A DNA stretch of 64,000 nt from positions 94,347 through 158,346 of the forward strand of contig NZ_DAMACX010000004.1 of NCBI RefSeq assembly GCF_031998825.1, given 5' to 3'. Position numbers and translations under genes: made by a program. This DNA comes from Pseudescherichia sp031998825. Its GTDB lineage: Bacteria > Pseudomonadota > Gammaproteobacteria > Enterobacterales > Enterobacteriaceae. Of the stretch, positions 26,311 through 34,597 are shown piece by piece. Positions within the stretch are counted from its first letter, which is position 1. Each line of letters begins with the position of its first letter. The notes under the pieces are model-generated. The model saw only the letters and a list, made by a program, of their open reading frames with translations, had not been told where the DNA came from and searched no databases.

Positions 26311-27279
26311 TCAGAGGGTTATCTCTATGCCATGCTTGCGCATTGAGGCGAGCCGGTAGCGCAGCGCGCGCGGCGTAATGCCTAAACAGTCCGCAATCTG
26401 CGATCGATTGCCCTGGTATTTGCGCATCAGGTCGGCAATGTAGTGATATTGCGCGACGCGCCCGTGCCGCTGTAAATCTTCCCGGCTGGCGCTGGTTGGC
26501 GGGCTGGCAACGGTGTCTGCGCCAGGCGTAAAGGGGAGCCCCAGCACGCTGGCATGGATAACGCCGTCCTGGTTTAAAATCATGCCGCGCTGCATCACGT
26601 TTTCGAGCTGCCGCACGTTGCCGGGCCAGGGGTATTTCACCAGAGCCGCTTCTGCGTTTGTCGACAGGCGGATATTTTTGCCAATCGCGTGGGCATATTT
26701 TTTTAAAAAAAACTCCGCCAGCGGCAAAATATCCTCAGGCCGCTCGCGTAAAGGCGGAACGGTAATGGGTACAACGGAAATGCGATAAAAGAGATCTTCG
26801 CGAAAGCGCCCTGCGGCCACCTCGGATTCAAGATTTTTATTGGTGCTGGCAATAAGGCGAAAATTAAGCTTAATAGCACGGTGGCTGCCGAGGCGTTCGA
26901 CCTGACGCTCCTGCAATACGCGGAGGAGCTTGGCCTGCAACGCCAGCGTCATATCGCCGATTTCATCCAGCAGCAGCGTGCCATTATTTGCCATCTCAAA
27001 CTTCCCTGCCACGGCGTTAACCGCACCGGTAAATGCCCCTTTCTCATAGCCAAATAGCGTTGACTCAAGCATCGACTCTGGAATAGCGGCACAGTTGATG
27101 CCGATAAAGGGTGCGGTGCGATCCTCACCAAATGCCATCGCATGGATATATTTTGCGACGCACTCTTTACCCGCGCCTGTTTCACCAAGAAGCAGTACGG
27201 GAATATTAAAGCGGGCAACGCGCCTGGCTAAAGAGAATGTCTTAATGCTGGCAGGCGCCTGGGCAATAAAGTTCGGCAT
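26311..27279 (-). CDS. lafK: LafK, sigma54-dependent flagellar activator without a receiver domain
   Basis: LafK is a bacterial enhancer-binding protein of 322 residues from the ATG at 27279. An in-frame GTG at 27324 would add 15 residues but has a poorer ribosome site. It begins almost directly with the AAA+ domain: Walker A GETGAGKE, the sigma54-contact loop GAFTGA intact, Walker B GTLLLDEIGD, and the R-finger region FREDLFYRISVVPITVPPLR. A C-terminal Fis-type helix-turn-helix follows (YQGNRSQIADCLGITPRALRYRL). No receiver or other sensory N-terminal domain is present, so activity may be set by expression level. It is the first gene of the fliEFGHIJ operon, and it should act on the TTGGCAC-N5-TTGC promoters before flgB and lafB. 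Confidence 0.9.
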   Translation of the reverse strand: MPNFIAQAPASIKTFSLARRVARFNIPVLLLGETGAGKECVAKYIHAMAFGEDRTAPFIGINCAAIPESMLESTLFGYEKGAFTGAVNAVAGKFEMANNGTLLLDEIGDMTLALQAKLLRVLQERQVERLGSHRAIKLNFRLIASTNKNLESEVAAGRFREDLFYRISVVPITVPPLRERPEDILPLAEFFLKKYAHAIGKNIRLSTNAEAALVKYPWPGNVRQLENVMQRGMILNQDGVIHASVLGLPFTPGADTVASPPTSASREDLQRHGRVAQYHYIADLMRKYQGNRSQIADCLGITPRALRYRLASMRKHGIEITL

Positions 27280-27673
27280 GGGTTTCTCGCATTTACGAAT
27301 GTCATCTCCATGCGAACTTAACACTGTGCTTAAGCTTATTTTATAATAAACAAAATAAAAAATAATTAAATAATTAAAATCAATATCTTAGAGGAAGAAA
27401 TCAAGAATATCAAAAAATAATAAAAGAGTAGTTAAGACAAAAATAACTGTTTAATAATAGTTATATCAGGCGCTTCCATTGTATGATAAATACATCTTCG
27501 CTTAAATGACAGCGCGCATATTGCAGAACTAACGATCATGCTGCCCCATTACTGGATAGCGACAACTTTAGTGCATAACTTAAATAACAATGACTTTTTC
27601 TTGCCTGACTTCTGCTTTAAAACAGCAACGTGGCCTGGCGGTCATTCGGTATTCACGACAGAGAATAGTTTCC
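27280..27673. other. AT-rich divergent regulatory region between lafK and fliM
   Basis: This gene-free stretch of nearly 400 bases (it would shrink to about 350 if lafK starts at 27324) is strongly AT-rich, especially 27330-27480, with long runs of A and T. It must hold the promoters of both the lafK-fliEFGHIJ and fliMNPQR-flhBA operons. I found no convincing GG-N10-GC sigma54 pair and no sigma28 motif here, so this is probably where the top-level control acts. Confidence 0.6.
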
Positions 27674-28534
27674 ATGCTCAAATACAGCCAAACCGCTGCA
27701 ATAGCTAATCTTGATAGCCACCGTCTTGGCCGTCCTTATCATCGCTTGCCCAGCCTGTTTATGAGCAAATTTGACATTCTGGAGTCGCGTATAGGCAACT
27801 ACTTTCTAAAAAAGCACCGCGCGAATTTAACGCTGAAAAAAATAGCCTGTGCGGTCGATATCAATAATAAAAATGCCGATCTGCTGGTATCAAGCATGGG
27901 TCATCTGGCTTTCGATATAGACCGACCGCTTCTGTTAACGATCCTCAATAATTTCTACGGTCTTGATAGTCAGGAAGATGAAAGCAGCCATCGCGCCCGC
28001 CTGCCGACAAAAACCGAGGCGCGTCTCCGCACCCGACTGGCGCTCGATCTCTGCCATATTCTGTTTCATCAGGAGACATGGGGACTCCCGCTAACCGTAA
28101 AAGCGGATAACAGCACCATTATTAGCCAGTGGGCCTATCAGCTCACCTTTACCCTTGGCGACGATGAACACAGCGGCTTTCACATTCTGCTGGATAACGC
28201 TCATACCGACTGTTTCCTTAACATGCTGCGCCAAAAAGAGCGACCTCATACAGATACCAGCCCCGTTGACCGAAAAAACAGCAACCGGGCCGTGGTAAGC
28301 AAACTGATTGAAACCCTACCTCTGAGCCTCAATGTCAAAATTGCCGCACTGAGCATGGACGTTGCTTCGTTGACCGCTATCAGAGCCGGAGATATTTTCC
28401 CGCTTACCCTACCCGATACCTTCCCGGTATTTATCGGGCAATCGCCGCTGTTTCATGCGCTGATTGTTGAAGAGAACGACAGACTCTATCTGTCTGATAT
28501 TACGCCTACTGCTCCTGAGAAGTCCTATGAATAA
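27674..28534 (+). CDS. fliM: FliM, motor switch protein without CheY-binding peptide
   Basis: FliM (286 residues from the ATG at 27674) is a C-ring protein. The track-like longer frame from 27590 has no ribosome site, so I use the later start. The C-terminal SpoA domain is clear (LIETLPLSLNVKIAAL, SLTAIRAGDIFPLTLPDTF, QSPLFHALIVEENDRLYLSD), and the middle resembles the FliM core. The N-terminal peptide that binds phosphorylated CheY in chemotactic FliM (an LSQxEIDALL-type sequence) is absent; the protein starts MLKYSQTAAIANLDSHR. FliM from E. coli is 334 residues. It heads the fliMNPQR-flhBA operon and overlaps fliN by eight bases. Confidence 0.86.
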   Translation: MLKYSQTAAIANLDSHRLGRPYHRLPSLFMSKFDILESRIGNYFLKKHRANLTLKKIACAVDINNKNADLLVSSMGHLAFDIDRPLLLTILNNFYGLDSQEDESSHRARLPTKTEARLRTRLALDLCHILFHQETWGLPLTVKADNSTIISQWAYQLTFTLGDDEHSGFHILLDNAHTDCFLNMLRQKERPHTDTSPVDRKNSNRAVVSKLIETLPLSLNVKIAALSMDVASLTAIRAGDIFPLTLPDTFPVFIGQSPLFHALIVEENDRLYLSDITPTAPEKSYE

Positions 28535-28883
28535 CCATGCCGATCCCCTTGACCAGGGCTTTGAACTCGCCCCTGAGGGTGCCGTACCGTCCGATGCGGC
28601 GCCTGCCCATAACGCGCCGGCGTTAACTGACTCTATGGCGCTGCTCAAGCGTATTCCCGTCACGCTGACGCTGGAGGTCTCCTCCGTTGAGGTGATGCTT
28701 GCCGATCTGCTGAATATTGATGACGACACGGTCATTGAACTTAACAAGCTGGCCGGTGAGCCGCTGGATATTAAGGTTAACAATATTCTGCTGGGCAAGG
28801 CCGAAGTGGTGGTGGTCAATGAAAAATATGGCCTGCGGGTGATTGAGTTTAATACCCGTGATATTAACGAACTGACATCATGA
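28527..28883 (+). CDS. fliN: FliN, motor switch protein
   Basis: FliN (118 residues) completes the C ring. The start is the ATG at 28527 with TGAGAAG just upstream; the earlier in-frame ATG at 28464 lies deep in fliM. An acidic, alanine-rich N-terminal tail is followed by the SpoA domain (IPVTLTLEVSSVEVMLADLL, VIELNKLAGEPLDIKVNNIL, GKAEVVVVNEKYGLRV). It overlaps both fliM (8 bases) and fliP (4 bases). Confidence 0.94.
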   Translation: MNNHADPLDQGFELAPEGAVPSDAAPAHNAPALTDSMALLKRIPVTLTLEVSSVEVMLADLLNIDDDTVIELNKLAGEPLDIKVNNILLGKAEVVVVNEKYGLRVIEFNTRDINELTS

Positions 28884-29635
28884 TACGTCCTGTCTGCCTG
28901 CTGCTGGCCGCAAGCGCTCTGCTGGTCCTCTCTCCTGCCGTCCTGGCTCAGGGGGGCGATATTTCACTGCTGCACGTCGTCAACCACGGCGATACGCAGG
29001 AGTACAGCGTCAAGATCCAGATCCTGATCCTGATGACCCTGGTGGGCCTGCTGCCGACCCTGCTGTTAATGATGACCTGTTTTACGCGGTTTATCATTGT
29101 GCTCTCGCTGCTGCGTCAGGCGCTGGGCCTGCAGCAGACGCCGCCGAACCGTATTTTAATCGGCATCGCACTGGTGTTAACCATGCTGGTGATGCGTCCC
29201 ATCTGGCTGACTATCTACGATCGTGCGGTCGTGCCTTTTGAACAGGATAAGATCACGCTGCCCCAGGCGTTGGAGACCGCCAGTGCGCCGCTCAAACGCT
29301 TTATGCTGGCGCAAACCAATAAAAAGGCGATGGCACAGATTATGACCATTGCTAACGCCAGGGGTGAGGCGCAGCAGCAGGATCTCTCTATCATCGTGCC
29401 CGCCTACATGCTTAGCGAGCTTAAAACCGCCTTTCAGATTGGCTTTATGATCTACATTCCGTTCCTGGTTATCGATCTGATTGTCGCCAGCGTGCTGATG
29501 GCGATGGGGATGATGATGCTCTCGCCGCTGATCGTCTCTCTGCCGTTTAAGCTGATGGTTTTCGTGCTCATTGACGGCTGGTCACTGACCATCGGCACGC
29601 TGACGGACAGCATTCGCGGGCTGGGGCTGGGATAA
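28880..29635 (+). CDS. fliP: FliP, export gate protein
   Basis: FliP (251 residues) is a core subunit of the export channel. A cleavable signal peptide (MIRPVCLLLAASALLVLSPAVLA) is followed by four membrane segments, with conserved QILILMTLVGLLPTLLLMMT, RFIIVLSLLRQALGLQQTPPN and YMLSELKTAFQIGFMIYIPFLVIDL (a family signature, cited in parts). Length matches E. coli (245). It is coupled to fliN by a 4-base overlap. Confidence 0.96.
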   Translation: MIRPVCLLLAASALLVLSPAVLAQGGDISLLHVVNHGDTQEYSVKIQILILMTLVGLLPTLLLMMTCFTRFIIVLSLLRQALGLQQTPPNRILIGIALVLTMLVMRPIWLTIYDRAVVPFEQDKITLPQALETASAPLKRFMLAQTNKKAMAQIMTIANARGEAQQQDLSIIVPAYMLSELKTAFQIGFMIYIPFLVIDLIVASVLMAMGMMMLSPLIVSLPFKLMVFVLIDGWSLTIGTLTDSIRGLGLG

Positions 29636-29651
29636 TGAACGAGGTACTGCC

Positions 29652-29924
29652 ATGTTGACTGTCGATACCGCTGCCGATCTCGTCGCCAGCGGCATTAAGG
29701 TAGTGATTATGCTGGTCTGCGTGCTGGTCGTTCCCAGCCTGCTGGTGGGCCTGTGCGTCAGTATCTTCCAGGCCGTGACCCAGATTAACGAACAGACGCT
29801 CAGCTTTCTGCCGCGGCTTATCGTTACGCTGATCGTACTCGGCGTCTGCGGAAAGTGGATGATCGTGCAGCTGAGCGATCTCTGTACCCATCTCTTCGCC
29901 CAGGCCGCGCTGATGGTGGGCTAA
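29652..29924 (+). CDS. fliQ: FliQ, export gate protein
   Basis: FliQ (90 residues) is a small two-helix membrane subunit of the export channel. Typical segments are VVPSLLVGLCVSIFQAVTQI and NEQTLSFLPRL. It lies 16 bases after fliP and one base before fliR. Confidence 0.95.
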   Translation: MLTVDTAADLVASGIKVVIMLVCVLVVPSLLVGLCVSIFQAVTQINEQTLSFLPRLIVTLIVLGVCGKWMIVQLSDLCTHLFAQAALMVG

Positions 29925-29925
29925 G

Positions 29926-30705
29926 ATGAGCCAGCTTGACGTCATCCAGTTCAGCCACCTGGCGCTGGGGCTATGGTATCCCTTTGTGCGAATCATGGCC
30001 TTTCTCCAGTATGGGCCGATATTCGACAGTAAAGCCTTCAGCGTGCGCATCCGTATTATCATCGCGCTGGCGCTGGCCGTTATCCTGACCCCGCTGGTGC
30101 ACCCGCCCGTGCCGCAAGGGCTGCTGAACCTGCACACGATTATTCTCACCGTCGAGCAGATCCTGTGGGGGGTGCTGTTTGGCCTAATGATGCAGTTTAT
30201 CTACCTCACGCTCCAGCTCGCCGGGCAGATCCTCTCTTTCAATATGGGTATGAGTATGGCGGTGATGAACGATCCCAACAGCGGGGCATCCACCACCGTG
30301 CTGGCAGAGTTTATCTACATCTACGCGGCGATCCTTTTCTTTGCCGTAGATGGACATCTTCTGCTGGTGAGCATTTTCTACAAAGGTTTTATCTACTGGC
30401 CGCCAGGCAGTGCGCTGCTGCCGCAAACGCTGCGCAGCGTCTCCCTCGCCCTGGGCTGGGTATTCGCCTCCGCGATGCTGCTGGCGCTGCCGGCGACCTT
30501 TATTATGCTGATCGTCCAGGGCGGCTTTGGCCTGCTTAACCGTATCTCCCCAGCGCTGAATCTCTATTCGCTGGGCTTTCCCATCGCGATGCTGGCCGGG
30601 CTTCTCTGCTTTGCCGCCCTGCTCTCTACGCTGCCCGACCACTATCTGCAGCTGGTTAATCGCGTGCTGACAGAGTTTGATGCCCTGCGGGGGACGCATG
30701 GCTGA
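29926..30705 (+). CDS. fliR: FliR, export gate protein
   Basis: FliR (259 residues) is a polytopic channel subunit that closes the FliP-FliQ ring. It has six hydrophobic segments and family stretches such as RIMAFLQYGPIFDSKAFSV, QLAGQILSFNMGMSMAVMND and DGHLLLVSIFYKGF. Its end overlaps the flhB start by eight bases, as is common for this pair. Confidence 0.94.
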   Translation: MSQLDVIQFSHLALGLWYPFVRIMAFLQYGPIFDSKAFSVRIRIIIALALAVILTPLVHPPVPQGLLNLHTIILTVEQILWGVLFGLMMQFIYLTLQLAGQILSFNMGMSMAVMNDPNSGASTTVLAEFIYIYAAILFFAVDGHLLLVSIFYKGFIYWPPGSALLPQTLRSVSLALGWVFASAMLLALPATFIMLIVQGGFGLLNRISPALNLYSLGFPIAMLAGLLCFAALLSTLPDHYLQLVNRVLTEFDALRGTHG

Positions 30706-31837
30706 CGCGGCAAGTGACGAGAAGACCGAAAAGCCCTCGGCGCTGAAGCGGCGTAAGGCACGGGAAGAGGGGCAGATCCCTCGCTCAAAGGATATGGGTC
30801 TGGCCGCCAGCCTGCTGGCAGCCTTTATCGTCGTCAGCAACAGCTTTCACTGGTATCGCGACTTCGTCTATGAGGCTTTCCTGACCGTGCACCAGTATGG
30901 ACAGCATATCGGTGAGCCAGAGATTCTGGGCCAGTTTTTACAGCACAATTTGCTTATCCTGCTTAAGTTTATTCTCACCCTTACGCCGCTGCCGCTGGCG
31001 GCGCTTTTCGCCTCGTTGATACCGGGCGGCTGGATCTTTTCGCTGAAAAAGATCTTTCCCGATCTCAGCAAAATCAGCCCGCTGAAAGGCATCGGCCGCC
31101 TCTTCTCCAGCGAGCAGGTTATCGACGTTGGCAAGATGATGCTTAAAAGCCTGCTGGTTCTGCTGCTGCTGGCGGTCAGCCTTCGCCATCACTTCACCGC
31201 TTTTCTCGATCTGCAAAGCCGCTACTTTGCGCCTGCGGTTAGCGAGGGGCTATCGCTCTATAAGGACGTCATGCTGAACGTCGTGATGCTGTTTATCCTG
31301 TTTGCCCTGCTCGATGTCCCGCTGGCTAAACATATGTTTACCAAAGGACTGAAGATGACGAAGCAGGAGGTGAAGGATGAGTACAAAAACCAGGAGGGCA
31401 GTCCGGAGATCAAAGCCAGGGTACGCCGACTACAACGGCAGATGGCGCTGGGGCAGATCCGCCGCGTGGTCCCGCAAGCCGACGTGGTGATAGCTAACCC
31501 GACTCACTTCGCGGTGGCGTTGCAGTATGACCAGGGGCGGGCGGCGGCCCCGTTTGTGGTGGCGAAAGGCACCGACGAGGTGGCGCGCTACATTCGCGAG
31601 GTAGCTCAGGAGCATCACATCGAGGTGGTGGAGTTTCCGAAGCTGGCCCGCGCGGTCTACTACACCACCCAGATTAACCAGCAGATCCCCTGGCAGCTTT
31701 TTCGTGCGATCGCTCACGTCCTGACCTACGTCCTGCAGCTTAAATCCTGGCGGGCAGGCATGCAGGAGCGCCCCGCGCTCAACCGTCATATTTCCATTCC
31801 GAAAGAGGTCCTGAAGCAGGATGCAGAAACAGATTAA
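30698..31837 (+). CDS. flhB: FlhB, export specificity-switch protein
   Basis: FlhB (379 residues from the ATG at 30698; the upstream ATG at 30677 is in fliR) controls the switch from hook to filament export. The hallmark start is DEKTEKPSALKRRKAREEGQ, followed by four membrane segments. The cytoplasmic domain carries the autocleavage site NPTH (in VIANPTHFAVALQY), intact here, then KGTDEVARYIREVAQEH. It overlaps flhA by 17 bases. Confidence 0.96.
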   Translation: MADAASDEKTEKPSALKRRKAREEGQIPRSKDMGLAASLLAAFIVVSNSFHWYRDFVYEAFLTVHQYGQHIGEPEILGQFLQHNLLILLKFILTLTPLPLAALFASLIPGGWIFSLKKIFPDLSKISPLKGIGRLFSSEQVIDVGKMMLKSLLVLLLLAVSLRHHFTAFLDLQSRYFAPAVSEGLSLYKDVMLNVVMLFILFALLDVPLAKHMFTKGLKMTKQEVKDEYKNQEGSPEIKARVRRLQRQMALGQIRRVVPQADVVIANPTHFAVALQYDQGRAAAPFVVAKGTDEVARYIREVAQEHHIEVVEFPKLARAVYYTTQINQQIPWQLFRAIAHVLTYVLQLKSWRAGMQERPALNRHISIPKEVLKQDAETD

Positions 31838-33914
31838 ACACGTGCTCACGGCGCTGCGCAGCAGTCGGCCCGGCGTTCCGTTACTTTTACTGGCTATTCT
31901 GGCGATGGTGATCCTACCGCTGCCGCCCATGCTGCTGGATACGCTCTTCACCTTTAACATTGTGCTGGCGGTGCTGGTGCTGCTGGTCAGCGTCTCAACG
32001 AAAAGGCCGCTCGACTTTAGCCTGTTCCCGACGGTGCTGCTCATTACTACCCTGATGCGTCTGACCCTCAACGTCGCCTCTACCCGCGTGGTGCTGCTGT
32101 ATGGCCACGAGGGGATCGGCGCGGCGGGCAAAGTCATTGAGTCCTTTGGCCAGGTGGTCATCGGCGGTAACTTTGTGGTCGGGTTCGTGGTGTTTATCAT
32201 CCTGATGATCATCAACTTTATCGTGGTGACCAAAGGGGCAGAACGTATCTCTGAGGTATCGGCGCGCTTTACCCTGGACGCTATGCCGGGTAAACAGATG
32301 GCAATCGACGCCGATCTCAACGCCGGGCTGATTAACCAGACCCAGGCGCAGACCCGGCGTAAGGAGGTAACCAGCGAGGCGGATTTCTATGGCGCAATGG
32401 ACGGTGCGTCAAAGTTTGTGCGTGGTGACGCCATCGCCGGGATGCTGATCCTGGCCATCAACTTGATTGGCGGCGTCTGCATCGGCATTTTTAAATACGA
32501 TCTGAGCGCCGAGTCCGCTTTCCAGCAGTATGTGCTGATGACCATCGGCGATGGCCTGGTCGCGCAGATCCCCTCCCTGCTCCTGTCGACGGCGGCGGCG
32601 ATTATCGTTACCCGCGTCAGCGACAGCGGAGATATCTCCAGCGCCGTTAAAGCGCAGCTGCTGGCCTCGCCGGCCACAATCTACACCGCCGGTGGCGTAA
32701 TGTTCGTACTGGCCATCGTGCCGGGGATGCCGCATCTCCCCTTTCTGCTCTTCTCCGCCCTGCTGATATTTACCGGCTGGCGGCAGAGCAAACGGCCGCA
32801 GGCGGCGCAAACGGATGAGAAGAGCCTTGCTACGCTGAGCAAGGCGCTGACGGAAACCCACGAGCAGCAGGTTAGCTGGGAGACAATCCCGCTGATTGAG
32901 CCGGTCAGCCTGAGCCTTGGCTACCGTCTGGTCTCGTTGCTGGACAAAGCCAACGGCAGCCCGCTGACCCAGCGCATACGTGGCCTACGCCAGGCGCTCT
33001 CCGAGAGCAACGGCCTGCTGGTGCCGGAGATCCGTATTCGCGAGAACTTCCGTCTCAAGCCGACCCAGTACGCTATCTATATCAACGGCATTAAAGCCGA
33101 CAGCGGCGATATTCCCGCAGACAGGCTGATGGCGCTGCCCTCGGCGGAAACCTATGGCGAAATTGACGGCGCGCCGGGAACCGATCCGGCCTATGGGATG
33201 CCCGTCACCTGGATTACGGCAGGGCAAAAAACCAAAGCGCTCAATCTGGGCTATCAGGTTATCGACTCGGCGAGCATTATCGCCACCCATCTCAATAAGG
33301 TTGTTACCCGCTTTATCCCCGACCTGTTTAACTATGACGACGTGACGCAGCTGCACAACCGCCTTGCCTCGCTGGCACCCAAGCTGGCGGAGGATCTGGC
33401 CAGCGCCCTGAACTATAGCCAGGTGCTAAAAGTCTACCGGGCGCTGCTTACCGAGCGCGTCTCGCTGCGCGATATTGTGACCATCGCCACCGTGCTGGTT
33501 GCCAGCAGCGCGGTAACTAAGGATCCGATTTTGCTGGTCTCGGACGTGCGCCTCGCCCTGCGCCGCAGCATCACTCACGAACTGGTGCGCAATGAGGAGC
33601 TGGCGGTCTATACCTTAAATAACGATCTGGAGAATCTGCTGATCGGGGTCGTCAATCAGGCGCAGCAGAGTGGGAAAGTCATGCTCGACAGCGTACCGCT
33701 CGATCCCAATATGCTAAGCCAGTTCCAGCAAAATATGCCTCAGGTTCATGAGCAGATGAAGGCGGCAGGCAGAGAGCCCGTGCTGCTGGTTGCTCCACAG
33801 CTGCGTCCGCTGCTGGCCCGTTATGCGCGTCTGTTTACCAGCGGCCTGCAGGTGCTCTCCTATAACGAAGTACCGGATGAACTGGAGCTAAAAATTCTCG
33901 GCACGCTGAGTTAA
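31821..33914 (+). CDS. flhA: FlhA, major export gate protein
   Basis: FlhA (697 residues) is the largest export-gate protein, with eight N-terminal membrane helices and a cytoplasmic substrate-docking ring. It shows the FHIPEP signature region (RLTLNVASTRVVLLYGHEG, FVVGFVVFIILMIINFIVVT, AERISEVSARFTLDAMPGKQ and MAIDADLNAGLI). The C-terminal part has RLALRRSITHELVRNEELAV and REPVLLVAPQLRPLLARYAR. Length matches E. coli (692). The stop overlaps the convergent NlpC/P60 gene by four bases (TTAA). Confidence 0.97.
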   Translation: MQKQIKHVLTALRSSRPGVPLLLLAILAMVILPLPPMLLDTLFTFNIVLAVLVLLVSVSTKRPLDFSLFPTVLLITTLMRLTLNVASTRVVLLYGHEGIGAAGKVIESFGQVVIGGNFVVGFVVFIILMIINFIVVTKGAERISEVSARFTLDAMPGKQMAIDADLNAGLINQTQAQTRRKEVTSEADFYGAMDGASKFVRGDAIAGMLILAINLIGGVCIGIFKYDLSAESAFQQYVLMTIGDGLVAQIPSLLLSTAAAIIVTRVSDSGDISSAVKAQLLASPATIYTAGGVMFVLAIVPGMPHLPFLLFSALLIFTGWRQSKRPQAAQTDEKSLATLSKALTETHEQQVSWETIPLIEPVSLSLGYRLVSLLDKANGSPLTQRIRGLRQALSESNGLLVPEIRIRENFRLKPTQYAIYINGIKADSGDIPADRLMALPSAETYGEIDGAPGTDPAYGMPVTWITAGQKTKALNLGYQVIDSASIIATHLNKVVTRFIPDLFNYDDVTQLHNRLASLAPKLAEDLASALNYSQVLKVYRALLTERVSLRDIVTIATVLVASSAVTKDPILLVSDVRLALRRSITHELVRNEELAVYTLNNDLENLLIGVVNQAQQSGKVMLDSVPLDPNMLSQFQQNMPQVHEQMKAAGREPVLLVAPQLRPLLARYARLFTSGLQVLSYNEVPDELELKILGTLS

Positions 33915-34597
33915 CCAGGCGTGCGAACGGTACTGTTCAGCAGGATGCGCTTTCCACCTAAGAAGCGCGCCTGCCAGAACGCGTCTGACAGGTCGCTAAT
34001 GCGGATCTGCTCCCCGGTACGTGGCGATTCGATAAAGCGGTTGTTGCCGAGATAGACGCCAACATGATCGGCTTTATCACGGGAGTGAATACCAAAAAAG
34101 AGTAGATCGCCGCGTTTGAGATCGTTGTCCGCTACATCCCGTGCCTGCCGGTAGTGATACATTTCGTTGGCGGTCCGCGGCAGCCTGGCCGCCAGCAGCG
34201 GATTAAAGGCGTAGAAGATCAGTCCGCTGCAATCAAAGCCCTCCTCCGGCGTTTCGCCCCCCCAGACGTAGGGCTTGCCAAGCTGCGCCTGTAAACGGCG
34301 TATCGCTTTTTCAACCACCGACTGAAGATGCAGGGAGCCTGCCGGAAACGAGGGGGAAAACCACTCGGGGTGGCGTTGCAAAATGGCACGGTTCTGCGCA
34401 CGTAGTGCGGCTTTTGCCTCACTGCCGCCGCGGATCACCGGCGTTGGCGCAGGACTTTTCGCCTTTACCTTCGCCAACAACAGGCGGTTCTGCATGCGCT
34501 GGCGGGGGGTCGTTTTGGCTGCTGCGCCAGGGGGTAACGAAGCCGCGACGATAGCGGTGATAAGTAGCCCAGCCAGCAGCGGCTTAGTCAGGCTCAT
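33911..34597 (-). CDS. Exported NlpC/P60 peptidoglycan endopeptidase
   Basis: This 228-residue protein has a signal peptide (LLAGLLITAIVAASLPPGAAA, cut near AAAK), a basic Ala/Gln-rich linker, and a C-terminal NlpC/P60 domain. The catalytic Cys is in EGFDCSGLIFYAF, the catalytic His in ADHVGVYLGNNRFIESP, and YVWGG marks the substrate cleft. Such enzymes cut the peptide stems of peptidoglycan. It overlaps the 3' end of lafU (motB) by 14 bases on the same strand, so it is the last gene of the lafB-U operon and probably coupled to the stator genes. Because FlgJ here lacks its muramidase half, this protein may open the wall for the rod or help anchor the stator; that is inference. Confidence 0.88.
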   Translation of the reverse strand: MSLTKPLLAGLLITAIVAASLPPGAAAKTTPRQRMQNRLLLAKVKAKSPAPTPVIRGGSEAKAALRAQNRAILQRHPEWFSPSFPAGSLHLQSVVEKAIRRLQAQLGKPYVWGGETPEEGFDCSGLIFYAFNPLLAARLPRTANEMYHYRQARDVADNDLKRGDLLFFGIHSRDKADHVGVYLGNNRFIESPRTGEQIRISDLSDAFWQARFLGGKRILLNSTVRTPG

